A stretch of 36,478 bases of DNA from Sulfitobacter sp. (lineage in GTDB: Bacteria > Pseudomonadota > Alphaproteobacteria > Rhodobacterales > Rhodobacteraceae): assembly GCA_017854855.1 (NCBI GenBank), contig JAFMGZ010000009.1, positions 51,156 to 87,633 on the forward strand, read 5' to 3'. Both the position numbers and the translations under genes were made by a program. A model generated the notes under the pieces. The model saw nothing but the letters and a program-made list of their open reading frames with translations. It was not told the DNA's origin and ran no database searches. Positions 16,521-25,215 of the stretch are shown here, piece by piece. Within the stretch, counting starts at the first letter, position 1. Every line of letters begins with the position of its first letter.

Positions 16521-18011
16521 TTACCACCATTTTTCCGGCTTGGCTACAAAGCCTGCCGCACGTTCAAGCGCATAGGCGGATGACAGCAGGTCCGCCTCTT
16601 CCCATGGGCGGCCGATCAACTGCAGCCCCAGGGGCAGGCCCTGGCGGTCGGTGCCCGTGGGCACCGCGATCCCCGGCAGACCGGCAAGGTTCACCGTCAC
16701 GGTGAAGACGTCGTTCAGGTACATCGCCACCGGATCGGCATCCGTCATTTCGCCCAGGCCAAAGGCCGCAGAGGGGGTGGCAGGTGTCAGGATGCTGTCG
16801 ATGCCCTGTGCGAATACATCTTCAAAGTCTTTCTTGATCAGCGTCCGCACCCGGCGTGCGCGGTTGTAATAGGCGTCATAGAAACCCGCTGACAACACAT
16901 AGGTCCCGATCATCACCCGGCGCTGCACTTCGGGGCCAAAGCCTTCGGCGCGGGTCTTTTCGTACATTTCGGTGATGCCGTCGCCATGCTCCAGCTTGGC
17001 CCGGTGGCCATAGCGCACCCCGTCATAGCGCGCCAAGTTCGAGGAAGCCTCGGCCGGGGCGATCACGTAATAGGCAGGCAGGGCGTATTTGGTATGGGGC
17101 AACGAGATGTCGACGATCTCGGCACCGGCGTCCTTCATCATCGCGATGCCGTCCTGCCACAGCGCTTCGATCTCGTCAGGCATGCCGTCCATGCGGTATT
17201 CCTTGGGGATGCCGATTTTCTTGCCGCGCACATCGCCGGTCAGGGCCGCTTCAAAATTCGGCACCGCCAGATCGGCCGAGGTGGAATCCTTGGGATCATG
17301 GCCACACATGGCCTCCAGCATGATCGCCGCATCCCGCACGCTTTTGGTCATCGGGCCCGCCTGATCCAGCGATGAGGCAAATGCCACAACCCCCCAGCGT
17401 GAACAGCGGCCGTAGGTGGGTTTGATCCCCACGGTACCGGTAAACGCCGCAGGTTGGCGGATGGAGCCGCCCGTGTCCGTGCCGGTGGCCGCAAGACAAA
17501 GGTCAGCCGCAACAGCCGAAGCCGATCCACCAGAGGATCCCCCCGGCGTCAGCGCCGCATCATCATTGCCGCGCCGCCATGGGTTCACCGCATTGCCATA
17601 GACAGAGGTTTCATTGGACGATCCCATGGCAAATTCATCCATGTTCAGCTTGCCCAGCATCACGGCACCATTGTCGAACAGGTTCTGGGTGATCGTGCTT
17701 TCATATTCCGGCAAGAACCCTTGCAGAATGCGCGACCCCGCCTGTGACGGCACGCCCTTGGTGCAGAACAGATCCTTGATACCAATCGGCAAACCGCACA
17801 TCGCGGGCGCATCGCCCTTGGCAATCCGCGCATCGGCAGCGGCGGCCTGTTCCATCGCAATCTCGGGCGTGTGGTGCACAAAGGCGTTCAGCGCCCCTGC
17901 CCCTTCAATCGCCCCCAGACAGGCTTCGGTCAGGGCCTTGGATGTTGTTTCGCCGTTGCGCAGCGCATCGCGGGCCTGTGCAAGGCCAAGTTTGTTCAGA
18001 TCAGTCATCAT
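16521..18011 (-). CDS. gatA: Asp/Glu-tRNA amidotransferase subunit A
   Basis: A 496-residue amidase-signature enzyme that releases ammonia from glutamine for the GatCAB complex, which converts misacylated Glu-tRNA(Gln) or Asp-tRNA(Asn) to the correct amide. The Ser-cisSer-Lys triad region is complete: Lys in [14 protein letters not shown], the [13 protein letters not shown] glycine-serine loop and the nucleophile in [13 protein letters not shown]. Length is normal (about 485-500). The ATG at 18011 overlaps the gatC stop as ATGA; another ATG follows directly. gatB is not in the window, as is usual when gatCA are paired alone in alphaproteobacteria. Confidence 0.97.
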   Translation of the reverse strand: MMTDLNKLGLAQARDALRNGETTSKALTEACLGAIEGAGALNAFVHHTPEIAMEQAAAADARIAKGDAPAMCGLPIGIKDLFCTKGVPSQAGSRILQGFLPEYESTITQNLFDNGAVMLGKLNMDEFAMGSSNETSVYGNAVNPWRRGNDDAALTPGGSSGGSASAVAADLCLAATGTDTGGSIRQPAAFTGTVGIKPTYGRCSRWGVVAFASSLDQAGPMTKSVRDAAIMLEAMCGHDPKDSTSADLAVPNFEAALTGDVRGKKIGIPKEYRMDGMPDEIEALWQDGIAMMKDAGAEIVDISLPHTKYALPAYYVIAPAEASSNLARYDGVRYGHRAKLEHGDGITEMYEKTRAEGFGPEVQRRVMIGTYVLSAGFYDAYYNRARRVRTLIKKDFEDVFAQGIDSILTPATPSAAFGLGEMTDADPVAMYLNDVFTVTVNLAGLPGIAVPTGTDRQGLPLGLQLIGRPWEEADLLSSAYALERAAGFVAKPEKWW

Positions 18012-18295
18012 TCCACCACTTTCGGCACTGCAAAGAAGCCCTCGCGCGCATCCGGCGCGTTTTTCAGAATCTTGTCCTGCTGATCCCCATCCGTCACCAC
18101 ATCGGCACGACGCTTGAGCCGCTGAGGCGTCACAGAGGTCATCGGTTCAACCCCCTCGACATCCACTTCGCTCAATTGCTCGATAAAGCCCAAGATACCG
18201 TTGAACTCCTGTGCAAGCACAGGCAGCGCCTCGGGGTCTACTTTGATCCGGGCCAGTTTGGCCACGCGTGCGGCGGTGGTTTCATCAATTGACAT
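18008..18295 (-). CDS. gatC: Asp/Glu-tRNA amidotransferase subunit C
   Basis: A 95-residue protein matching Gat[21 protein letters not shown] at the start, [21 protein letters not shown] in the middle and the [16 protein letters not shown] end, which wraps around GatA in the complex. The ATG at 18295 is preceded by GGGGAA 7 bases away. The frame is open some 48 codons further upstream but those residues do not belong to the family. It is the first gene of the gatC-gatA-lipoprotein-amidase run. Confidence 0.97.
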   Translation of the reverse strand: MSIDETTAARVAKLARIKVDPEALPVLAQEFNGILGFIEQLSEVDVEGVEPMTSVTPQRLKRRADVVTDGDQQDKILKNAPDAREGFFAVPKVVE

Positions 18296-18501
18296 GGGAA
18301 GGTTCCCCTTATGCGACCTAATGGGTTTTGTGCCGTTTACCGCCCCGCGCCCCGCCTCGCAAGGGTGCAGGCGGCCGGACTGCCCGGCTTTTGCCAATAC
18401 CTTCGCCCGGACGCTTGGTTTTGGGGCAAAGGGCAACAATCATGACTACCGCTTTGGCCACAAGACGCTAGACTTCCTCCAGAACCAAGGGAGAGATACG
18501 T

Positions 18502-19197
18502 ATGAATATCATCTGGCTGGGCCACGGCTCATTCCGCATCGAAATCGAAGATCAGGTTGTTCTGGTTGACCCATGGCTGACCGGCAATCCGATGCTGGCC
18601 GCAGACCAGCACGCCGCAGCCATTGCGGGTGCCACGCAAATTCTTGTCACCCATGCCCATTTTGACCATATCGCCGATGTCGTCGACATCTCTGGGAAAA
18701 CCGGCGCGCCGGTGTCGGGCATGTATGAATTGGCCAATTATCTAAAGGCCCAAGGGGCCACCGAAGGGGCAGGCTTTAACATCGGCGGCACGATCCCGCT
18801 GGGCGACAAGGTTACCGCCAGCATGGTGCCTGCATCCCATTCATCGACCACTGCGATCAACGACCTGCCCGTGGATATGGGACAGGAAAGCGGATTTATC
18901 CTGCGCGGTGAGGGGCATACTGTTTATATTTCGGGCGACACGGGCATCATGGCCGACATGGACTGGATCGGTGATTACTACAAACCCGACATCGGCATCA
19001 TGTCGGCAGGAGGGCATTTCACCATGGGCATGGCCGAGGCCGCCTATGCCGCCAAACGCTATTTCAACTTCAAGACCCTGATCCCCTGCCACTACCGCAC
19101 CTTCCCGCTGCTCGAACAATCAGCCAAAGTGTTGGCCGACGGCCTGCCGGGTGTGAATGTCGTCGAACCCCAGGTGATGCAGCCCATCACCCTTTGA
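18502..19197 (+). CDS. UPF0173-type metal-dependent hydrolase (beta-lactamase fold)
   Basis: A 231-residue metallo-beta-lactamase-fold protein of the UPF0173 (YtkL-like) family. Motifs: WLGHGSFRIE at the start, VDPWLTGNP, the metal motif THAHFDHIAD (HxHxDH), VPASHSS, SGDTGIMADM with the bridging Asp, and the late IPCHYRTFPLL. These enzymes are cytosolic hydrolases of unknown physiological substrate. ATG at 18502 has GGGAGAG upstream. It diverges from gatC and its stop lies 1 base from that of the next, convergent gene. Confidence 0.92.
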   Translation: MNIIWLGHGSFRIEIEDQVVLVDPWLTGNPMLAADQHAAAIAGATQILVTHAHFDHIADVVDISGKTGAPVSGMYELANYLKAQGATEGAGFNIGGTIPLGDKVTASMVPASHSSTTAINDLPVDMGQESGFILRGEGHTVYISGDTGIMADMDWIGDYYKPDIGIMSAGGHFTMGMAEAAYAAKRYFNFKTLIPCHYRTFPLLEQSAKVLADGLPGVNVVEPQVMQPITL

Positions 19198-19198
19198 T

Positions 19199-19609
19199 CT
19201 ATTGCGGCACCCAGTCGCCATCCAGGGCGGCGCGTTTGTACCTGATGCATCCGCGCTGCCCGTCAAAATAGATGTCAGAACCATAATAGCCGCTCGATTT
19301 GGCCCAATCGGTCTTGAATGATGTGCAGACCTCGAACGCCGTCTCGCCGGTCCTGGCAAAGAGATACTCCGCCTCTTGGGTAGGCGCAGGTGCGGCAGGC
19401 ATCTGCGCCATGCCTGAACAGCCCTTTTGCACCCTCTCTTGCCCGTCAACCGTGCAGGCGTAATAGCGGCCCAATTCGTGCAGATGATCCCCGCGCGCCC
19501 GGTCTTCCTTTTCCATCCGCGCATATCCCGGCCCGCCTGCCACCAGCAAACCACCCACCACGGCCACCGCCACAAGACAGATCAGAATGCCCAGATACAG
19601 CTTGTTCAT
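19199..19609 (-). CDS. Small membrane-anchored hypothetical protein
   Basis: A 136-residue protein with one N-terminal hydrophobic helix (about 5-26) that anchors it, followed by a soluble part of about 110 residues carrying four cysteines (around 52, 64, 95 and 121), which fits a disulfide-stabilised periplasmic domain. I do not recognise the family. Its ATG overlaps the stop of the next upstream gene as ATGA, so the two are probably translated together and may act together. Confidence 0.7.
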   Translation of the reverse strand: MNKLYLGILICLVAVAVVGGLLVAGGPGYARMEKEDRARGDHLHELGRYYACTVDGQERVQKGCSGMAQMPAAPAPTQEAEYLFARTGETAFEVCTSFKTDWAKSSGYYGSDIYFDGQRGCIRYKRAALDGDWVPQ

Positions 19610-20226
19610 GCGGTGTCACCCTTGCGGATATCGCCAAGGTAATAGCCGAAAATCAGCCCCGTCACGATCGCCACGATCCCCGCCTTCAACAAGAAGGTCA
19701 GCGTCAGCGCGCCCATCAGCAGCGCATTGATCACCACGATCAGATCCGCCAGCAGGATCACCGAGGTGACCAATAGCGCAAGATACGTCAGCCAGCGCCG
19801 GATCGCAGAGCGGTATTGCGCAGGGTCAGCCGCCAAGGCCCGCTGGTCGCGCACCGTCAGCCACAAGAACAAGGGGACGACAACGATCAGCACCGAAATC
19901 GACGACCGCAAATCACCGGCGTAGCCATACAGGTCCTCGCCCATCATCCGCTCGATCAGCACAAAGAATATCTGGATCAGAAAACCCGCCCCAAAGGCCA
20001 TCAGGCCAAAGGTCAGCGTGTAGAAAAAGAAATCCCGCGCCGACACCGTCGATTGCGGCTTTGGGATGGGCGGCGAAAACGGCGTTTCCGACCAGGCGTT
20101 CAGCGCATCCTTAACCTCGGGCCCGCTCCAGCCAGAGGCACCCAGCGCCTGCGCGATCTCCTCCCGGCTGCGCCCCGCGACCAGCGCATCGCGGGTAAAC
20201 CGCGACAATTCCTTACTCACAGCCAT
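19606..20226 (-). CDS. Four-helix membrane protein, DUF5671-like
   Basis: A 206-residue protein. The N-terminal 50 residues are soluble and helical (SKELSRFTRDALVAGRSREEIAQAL, then GWSGPEVKDALNAW), resembling a small helical module that often precedes membrane domains; after a proline-rich linker come four hydrophobic helices (about 65-90, 105-125, 145-165, 170-195). The layout is similar to proteins annotated with DUF5671; I give that with moderate confidence. The ATG at 20226 (AAAGGA upstream) lies inside the last codons of tadA, a 14-base overlap. Function unknown. Confidence 0.7.
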   Translation of the reverse strand: MAVSKELSRFTRDALVAGRSREEIAQALGASGWSGPEVKDALNAWSETPFSPPIPKPQSTVSARDFFFYTLTFGLMAFGAGFLIQIFFVLIERMMGEDLYGYAGDLRSSISVLIVVVPLFLWLTVRDQRALAADPAQYRSAIRRWLTYLALLVTSVILLADLIVVINALLMGALTLTFLLKAGIVAIVTGLIFGYYLGDIRKGDTA

Positions 20227-20686
20227 CTGCGTTATCCTTTCTCTTCTGGGCAAAAAACGCCTTCAGCATCGTCTCAGAGGCCTGCGCATTGATCCCGTCG
20301 AACACGTCGGGCACATGATGGCATTGCGCATGGGCAAAGACCCGCGCGCCCTGCGCCACCCCGCCGGATTTGGGGTCCGCCGCGCCGTAATACAGTTTGG
20401 CCAGACGCGCGGCGGCAATTGCTGCGGCACACATCGCGCAAGGCTCAAGCGTCACATATAGCGCATGCCCCACCAAACGCTCCGATCCGACGGCGGCACA
20501 GGCCGCGCGGATCGCCAGCATCTCGGCATGGGCGGTCGGATCATGCAATTCGCGCGTCCGGTTGCCCGCCTGCGCGACCACCTCACCACCCGGCCCCACG
20601 ACCACGGCCCCCACAGGCACCTCGCCGCGCGCGCCTGCCGCTTGCGCCTGTGCCAGCGCCTGATCCATGAAAGAGCGAAATACCAT
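20213..20686 (-). CDS. tadA: tRNA-specific adenosine deaminase
   Basis: A 157-residue CDA-fold enzyme that converts A34 to inosine in tRNA-Arg(ACG). The zinc site is complete: TAHAEMLAI (HAE) and LEPCAMCAAA (PCxxC); RGEVPVGAVVV and the GNRTRELHDPT region are typical of TadA. I choose ATG 20686 (MVFRSFMDQALAQAQ) because it gives the usual short N-terminus; ATG 20668 is the alternative. The frame is open to 20776, but that would overlap the divergent pseudouridine synthase gene. It overlaps the membrane protein gene downstream. Confidence 0.93.
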   Translation of the reverse strand: MVFRSFMDQALAQAQAAGARGEVPVGAVVVGPGGEVVAQAGNRTRELHDPTAHAEMLAIRAACAAVGSERLVGHALYVTLEPCAMCAAAIAAARLAKLYYGAADPKSGGVAQGARVFAHAQCHHVPDVFDGINAQASETMLKAFFAQKRKDNADGCE

Positions 20687-20748
20687 CCGATCACTTGGCC
20701 GCAAAAGCGGCTCTTTCGCAAGGCCGTCAAAGAGGCTAAGGCAGGAGC

Positions 20749-21576
20749 ATGACACAAAAACCATCCTCAGACACACCCTCGGGTGACCGTATCGCCAAAG
20801 TTCTCGCCCGCGCCGGCGTTGCCTCGCGCCGCGAAGCCGAACGCATGATCGAAGCAGGCCGCGTCAGCGTGAACGGCAAGCAGATCATGTCCCCCGCCCT
20901 GAACGTGTCCGATAATGACAAGATCACTGTGGATGGAAAGCCGATATCAGAGCCAGAACCGCCCCGCATGTGGCTTTATCACAAGCCCATCGGCCTCGTT
21001 GCGACCGACCGCGATGAAAAAGGGCGCGAAACCATCTATGAAAAACTGCCCGAGGACATGCCGCGCGTGATGTCCGTGGGCCGTCTGGACATCAATTCCG
21101 AAGGGCTGCTGCTGCTGACCAATGACGGCGGCATCAAGCGGCGTCTGGAACTGCCCAGCACCGGCTGGCTGCGCCGCTACCGCGTGCGCGTAAACGGCCG
21201 CCCCTCGGACGACGCGCTTGAGCCGCTGCGCAAGGGCATCACCGTTGAGGGCGAGCATTTCCAGCCGATGATCGTCACGCTGGACCGCCAGCAAGGGGCC
21301 AATGCATGGCTCACCGTTGGCCTGCGCGAAGGCAAGAACCGCGAAATCAGACGCGCCATGGAAGCGGTGAACCTGTCGGTCAACCGATTGATTCGCATCA
21401 GCTATGGCCCCTTCCAACTGGGCGATCTGAAGCCCGGAGAGGTCGAAGAGCTGCGCCGCAAGGTCGTGCGCGACCAATTGGGCCTTGAGCTGGAAGACGA
21501 CACCGGCACAGCGGTCAAAAAGCCCAAGACCGTGCAACGCACCTCTCGCAAGCGCCCCGCCAAGCCCAACCGCTAA
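20749..21576 (+). CDS. rluB: RluB/RsuA-type 23S rRNA pseudouridine synthase
   Basis: A 275-residue RNA-modifying enzyme. An S4 RNA-binding domain (about 15-60, IAKVLARAGVASRREAERMI) is followed by the pseudouridine synthase domain (about 70-245) with the catalytic-Asp motif GRLDINSEGLLLLTNDG and the LREGKNREIRRAME signature. The subgroup fits RluB (U2605 of 23S rRNA); RluE/RluF or RsuA are less likely from the S4 plus insertion layout. The C-terminal tail is basic (RTSRKRPAKPNR). GCAGGAGC directly precedes the ATG. It is divergent from tadA with 62 bases between. A 13-bp tandem duplication spans the stop codon. Confidence 0.9.
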   Translation: MTQKPSSDTPSGDRIAKVLARAGVASRREAERMIEAGRVSVNGKQIMSPALNVSDNDKITVDGKPISEPEPPRMWLYHKPIGLVATDRDEKGRETIYEKLPEDMPRVMSVGRLDINSEGLLLLTNDGGIKRRLELPSTGWLRRYRVRVNGRPSDDALEPLRKGITVEGEHFQPMIVTLDRQQGANAWLTVGLREGKNREIRRAMEAVNLSVNRLIRISYGPFQLGDLKPGEVEELRRKVVRDQLGLELEDDTGTAVKKPKTVQRTSRKRPAKPNR

Positions 21577-21587
21577 GCCCAACCGCT
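21562..21587 (+). repeat. 13-bp perfect tandem duplication across the rluB stop codon
   Basis: AAGCCCAACCGCT occurs at 21562-21574 and again at 21575-21587, followed by AAG. The TAA stop is made from the last T of copy one and the first AA of copy two, and copy two recreates the same stop downstream. It looks like a recent slippage or duplication. Confidence 0.9.
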
Positions 21588-21851
21588 AAGCAGCGGCAAA
21601 CCCCAGACTGCGCTGTCGCGCGAAAAATTCCCCCTCAATTGCGGGTTCACAAAAGCGCGCCACACACCTAACTGATGATTTGGAAAGGGAATTGGGCCAT
21701 ATCACCAGCCATCATGGCAGCATGCGAAATCTGATGAAAACAATGGCACCGCCGCTGCCAGTTGGGCGAAAACCATATCGCACGGCTGTTGCATCACGGG
21801 TCTCTGGCGCCAAAGGCCGCGAGTACCTATGTTGTTTTCGAAAGAGGTAGC

Positions 21852-22082
21852 ATGGCCCGATTGTTCCTAATCCTGATAATTTTGGCGGCAAGCGTTGCTA
21901 TTGCTGCTGTTTTATACTCAATCTGGACGGTAATTGTGGAAACAAGCGCACGTCACTTGCGGCCCGCGACGGGCACAACGGGGGAAACAGAAATGGCATC
22001 AAACGGCATTAAAAAAGCCGCCTATATCGCTCTTATCGTTGTGCTTTTCGGCGTAGCCTCTGGCTGGCTGGGGGGGATGTAG
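21852..22082 (+). CDS. Small two-helix membrane protein
   Basis: A 76-residue protein with two hydrophobic helices (about 3-25 and 55-74) joined by a polar stretch. The helix-1 segment is rich in Ile/Leu/Ala; the last residues are GVASGWLGGM. No family is recognised. I use ATG 21852 with AGAGG upstream rather than the open frame from 21762, whose first 30 residues look non-coding. Its stop lies 2 bases before the XpaC-like gene, so it is probably the first gene of that run and may be a membrane partner of it. Confidence 0.65.
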   Translation: MARLFLILIILAASVAIAAVLYSIWTVIVETSARHLRPATGTTGETEMASNGIKKAAYIALIVVLFGVASGWLGGM

Positions 22083-22084
22083 AA

Positions 22085-22969
22085 ATGGCCCAACGCTTTG
22101 GTGGCAAATACAGCCCCGACGGCACAGACGCCAAGACGCCAAGGTCCGCGCGCCGCGCCGAAGTCATTCCCGCAGGCGGACGCACCAATGTGATGTTCAT
22201 TCCCGCCTTGGTTCTGGTCGCGACAACCGTGACCGATGGTGCCGCCGCCATGACGCTGGGGCTGGCCGGTGCCGCCGTATGGACCCTGTCGGCATGGCTC
22301 CTGCGCGAAGGTTTGCTGGCCCAGGCCGCCTTTGAGGCCCGCAAGGTCGCCCGACGCCCCGCCCTGCCGCGCAAGATATTTGCTGCCGTCGGGGCCGGTC
22401 TGGGCACCGCCCTGGCCGTCACAGCCCACCTGTCCACCCCCGGCGACATCCTTGCCCCGCTGCTCTTTGGCCTCTGCGTCACAGGCTTGCATCTGGTGGC
22501 CTTTGGCATCGACCCGCTGAAATCCAAAGGCATGGAAGGCATCGACACCTTTCAACAAGACCGCGTGGCCCGCGTGGTGGATGAGGCCGAAAAATACCTT
22601 TCCGCCATGACCGACGCGCTGCGCCGCGCTGGCGACCGGCAGGCCACCGCCAAGCTGGAGGACTTTCAGCAAGCCGCCCGCACCTTGATCCGCACGGTAG
22701 AGGAAGACCCCCGTGATCTGACCGCTGCCCGCAAATACCTTGGCGTTTATTTACGCGGTGCCCGCGATGCCAGCGTGAAATTCGCCGACATCTACAGCCG
22801 CACCCAAGACCCCGATGCCCGCGATCACTATCTCGCGCTGCTGCAGGATCTGGAACAAAACTTTGCCGCCCGCACCCAAAAATCGCTGCTGGATGACCGC
22901 AGCGACCTGACCATCGAAATCGACGTGCTGCGCGAGCGGCTCGCGCGTGAAGGGGTGCGTCTGGACTGA
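22085..22969 (+). CDS. XpaC-like protein (5-bromo-4-chloroindolyl phosphate hydrolysis family)
   Basis: A 294-residue protein. Four hydrophobic helices (about 35-52, 55-75, 98-116, 121-142) are followed by a long charged helical domain (about 150-290) with FQQDRVARVVDEAEKYL, LEDFQQAARTLIRTVEED and LYLxALLQDLEQNF-type heptads. This is the layout of the XpaC/Halogen_Hydrol family, named for a screen phenotype rather than a proven enzyme; no hydrolase active site is evident. In Bacillus and many other bacteria xpaC is adjacent to a telA homologue, as here. It probably forms a membrane complex with TelA. Confidence 0.85.
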   Translation: MAQRFGGKYSPDGTDAKTPRSARRAEVIPAGGRTNVMFIPALVLVATTVTDGAAAMTLGLAGAAVWTLSAWLLREGLLAQAAFEARKVARRPALPRKIFAAVGAGLGTALAVTAHLSTPGDILAPLLFGLCVTGLHLVAFGIDPLKSKGMEGIDTFQQDRVARVVDEAEKYLSAMTDALRRAGDRQATAKLEDFQQAARTLIRTVEEDPRDLTAARKYLGVYLRGARDASVKFADIYSRTQDPDARDHYLALLQDLEQNFAARTQKSLLDDRSDLTIEIDVLRERLAREGVRLD

Positions 22970-23009
22970 CGCCTCCTCTGTACAATATCACTTTAAGGGA
23001 TACATCCAA

Positions 23010-24206
23010 ATGTCTGACACAGTTCGCGAAAAAGCCAACCAATCTCTCGCCATGGTCGAAGAGGTCACCGCCGTGATCCTGCCGGAACCCGCCGACGCCA
23101 ATGCCATCGTCCCGCTGGAAAAAGCCGACAAGCCATTGGGCGATGAGATCAAGCGCCGCATGGCTGAGATCGACATGGATGACACCCAGTCCATCGTCTC
23201 ATTCGGCTCTGCCGCACAGGCCGAATTGCAGGAAATCAGCCAAGCCATGCTCGCCGATGTCCGCAACAAGGACGTAGGCCCCGCAGGCGACAGCCTGCGC
23301 GACATCGTCAGCACGATCCGGGGCTTTTCCGTCTCGGAAATGGATGTGCGCCGCGAACGCAGCTGGTGGGAAAAACTGCTGGGACGCGCCGCCCCTTTCG
23401 CGAAATTCACCGCACAGTTCGAAAAGGTCCAGGGCCAGATCGACCGGATCACCGACAACCTGCTGTCGCATGAACACACCCTGCTCAAGGACATCAAGTC
23501 GCTTGATATGCTCTATGAAAAAACGCTGCAGTTCTATGACGAACTGGCGCTCTATATCTCCGCCGGAGAGGCCAAACTGTCCGAGCTCGACAGCACCACG
23601 ATCCCGGCCAAGGAACAGGATGTCCAGAAAGCCGCCGAGAATGACGCCGTTCTTGTCGCCCAGGAACTGCGCGACATGCGCGCCGCCCGCGATGATCTGG
23701 AACGCCGGGTGCATGATCTGAAACTGACCCGTCAGGTCACCATGCAATCCCTGCCCTCCATCCGCTTGGTGCAGGAAAACGACAAATCTCTGGTTACCAA
23801 GATCAATTCAACCCTCGTGAACACCGTGCCGCTGTGGGAAACGCAGCTGGCACAGGCCGTGACCATCCAGCGCTCCGTTGAGGCGGCCGTGGCAGTGCGC
23901 GAAGCCAATGATCTGACCAACGAACTGCTGACCTCAAACGCCAAGAACCTGCGCGAAAGCAACAAGGTCATCCGCCAGGAGATGGAGCGCGGCGTCTTTG
24001 ACATCGAAGCGGTCAAACAGGCCAATGCCGATCTGATCGGTACCATCGAGGAAAGCCTGCAAATCGCCGACGAAGGCAAAGCGAAACGCGCCGCCGCCGA
24101 AAAGGACCTCAAGGAAATGGAGCATAAGCTGCGCGAAACGCTGGCTGCGGCCAAGGCCAAAAAGACTGGTCTGGGTGAAACCGCCTCCGGTGCCGTGCCG
24201 GGCTGA
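23010..24206 (+). CDS. telA: TelA family toxic anion resistance protein
   Basis: A 398-residue soluble, almost wholly helical protein of the TelA family. Typical segments: WWEKLLGRAAPFAKFTAQFE, FEKVQGQIDRITDNLLSHEH, LLKDIKSLDMLYEKTLQFYD, and later LVTKINSTLVNTVPLWETQL. The family is linked to tellurite and other toxic-anion tolerance in some plasmid systems, and is also present chromosomally with unknown function. Coiled-coil propensity is high. ATG 23010 with AAGGG upstream gives the family start; the open frame from 22947 overlaps the upstream gene. It follows the XpaC-like gene by 40 bases and precedes a DUF2927 gene by 7 bases. Confidence 0.92.
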   Translation: MSDTVREKANQSLAMVEEVTAVILPEPADANAIVPLEKADKPLGDEIKRRMAEIDMDDTQSIVSFGSAAQAELQEISQAMLADVRNKDVGPAGDSLRDIVSTIRGFSVSEMDVRRERSWWEKLLGRAAPFAKFTAQFEKVQGQIDRITDNLLSHEHTLLKDIKSLDMLYEKTLQFYDELALYISAGEAKLSELDSTTIPAKEQDVQKAAENDAVLVAQELRDMRAARDDLERRVHDLKLTRQVTMQSLPSIRLVQENDKSLVTKINSTLVNTVPLWETQLAQAVTIQRSVEAAVAVREANDLTNELLTSNAKNLRESNKVIRQEMERGVFDIEAVKQANADLIGTIEESLQIADEGKAKRAAAEKDLKEMEHKLRETLAAAKAKKTGLGETASGAVPG

Positions 24207-24213
24207 TCTGACC

Positions 24214-25179
24214 ATGCGCGGCATCAGCCCCAAGAAACTCTGGCGCAGCGGCGCGGTGGCAGCATTGGTGCTGACACTGGCCGGCTGCGCCGGTCTCTTG
24301 GGACAGGGTGCCCCCTTGTCCAAACCCGTGGCGCGCCCTGCGCCGGACAGCGTGCAAAAGCCCCATGTCGCGCAACCCACCTCGATCAAAAGCGCGATGC
24401 TGCGTCAGTATCTGGCACAGGTCTATCAGGCCCAGTCCAGCCAGGGGTTGCTGCGTCAGGACGGCGGCGGGGCTGACACCCCCTATACCGCCGACATGCT
24501 GGCCAGAAATTTTGAACAGATCGCCTTTTTCAACGAATATGACAGCGATTTCACGGGCCGTGGCGGTGCCAGCCCGCTGCGTCGCTGGGCCGGCCCCGTC
24601 CGCATGACGCTGGTCTTTGGCGAAGGCATAGCCGCCTCTCAGCGCCAGAGCGTCAGTAATGACGTCACCCGCTATGCGCGCCGCCTGGCACGGGCCACAG
24701 GCCATCCCATCGCCACCGCCGATGCCCCCAACTTCCTGGTGATCGTGGCCTCCGAAGACGACCGGGACGCTGCATTGTCACAAGCAGCGGCACGTATCCC
24801 CGGCATTTCTGACACATCCCTTGCGGCCCTGCGCAACATGCGCAAAGACACCTATTGCGCCGTGGCCGCCTATGCCACCGGTCCCGACCCGAACACCTAT
24901 ACTGCCGCCGTTGCCGTCATCCGGGCCGAAAATCCCGATCTGCTCTTGCTGTCGTGCATCCACGAGGAACTGGCCCAGGGGCTCGGCCTTGCCAATGACA
25001 GCCCTACCGCGCGGCCTTCGATCTTTAACGACGACGATGAATTCGCCCTGCTCACCACACATGACGAACTCTTGCTCAAAATGCTCTATGATCCACGGTT
25101 GCACCCCGGCATGTCCGCCCGAGAGGCCGAACCGATCACCCGGATCATAGCCCGCGAACTGACCGGTGCCGCCTTGTGA
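24214..25179 (+). CDS. DUF2927 lipoprotein
   Basis: A 321-residue protein. The signal ends in the lipobox LAGC (acylated Cys25; Ala at +2, which favours the outer membrane). The rest matches the DUF2927 layout: a pairing domain (about 95-190), then DTYCAVAAY and the conserved LSCIHEELAQGLGLANDSP near residues 246-262, followed by SIFNDDDEFALLTTHDELLLKMLYDP. That segment resembles a metzincin HExxHxxG helix in which the zinc histidines are replaced (see findings), so it may be a pseudo-peptidase. ATG 24214 is the start that makes the lipoprotein signal. It lies 7 bases after telA, 36 bases before the SPFH gene. Confidence 0.85.
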   Translation: MRGISPKKLWRSGAVAALVLTLAGCAGLLGQGAPLSKPVARPAPDSVQKPHVAQPTSIKSAMLRQYLAQVYQAQSSQGLLRQDGGGADTPYTADMLARNFEQIAFFNEYDSDFTGRGGASPLRRWAGPVRMTLVFGEGIAASQRQSVSNDVTRYARRLARATGHPIATADAPNFLVIVASEDDRDAALSQAAARIPGISDTSLAALRNMRKDTYCAVAAYATGPDPNTYTAAVAVIRAENPDLLLLSCIHEELAQGLGLANDSPTARPSIFNDDDEFALLTTHDELLLKMLYDPRLHPGMSAREAEPITRIIARELTGAAL

Positions 25180-25215
25180 ACACCGCCAACTTCTTGACGT
25201 AAAGGATTAAAACCT

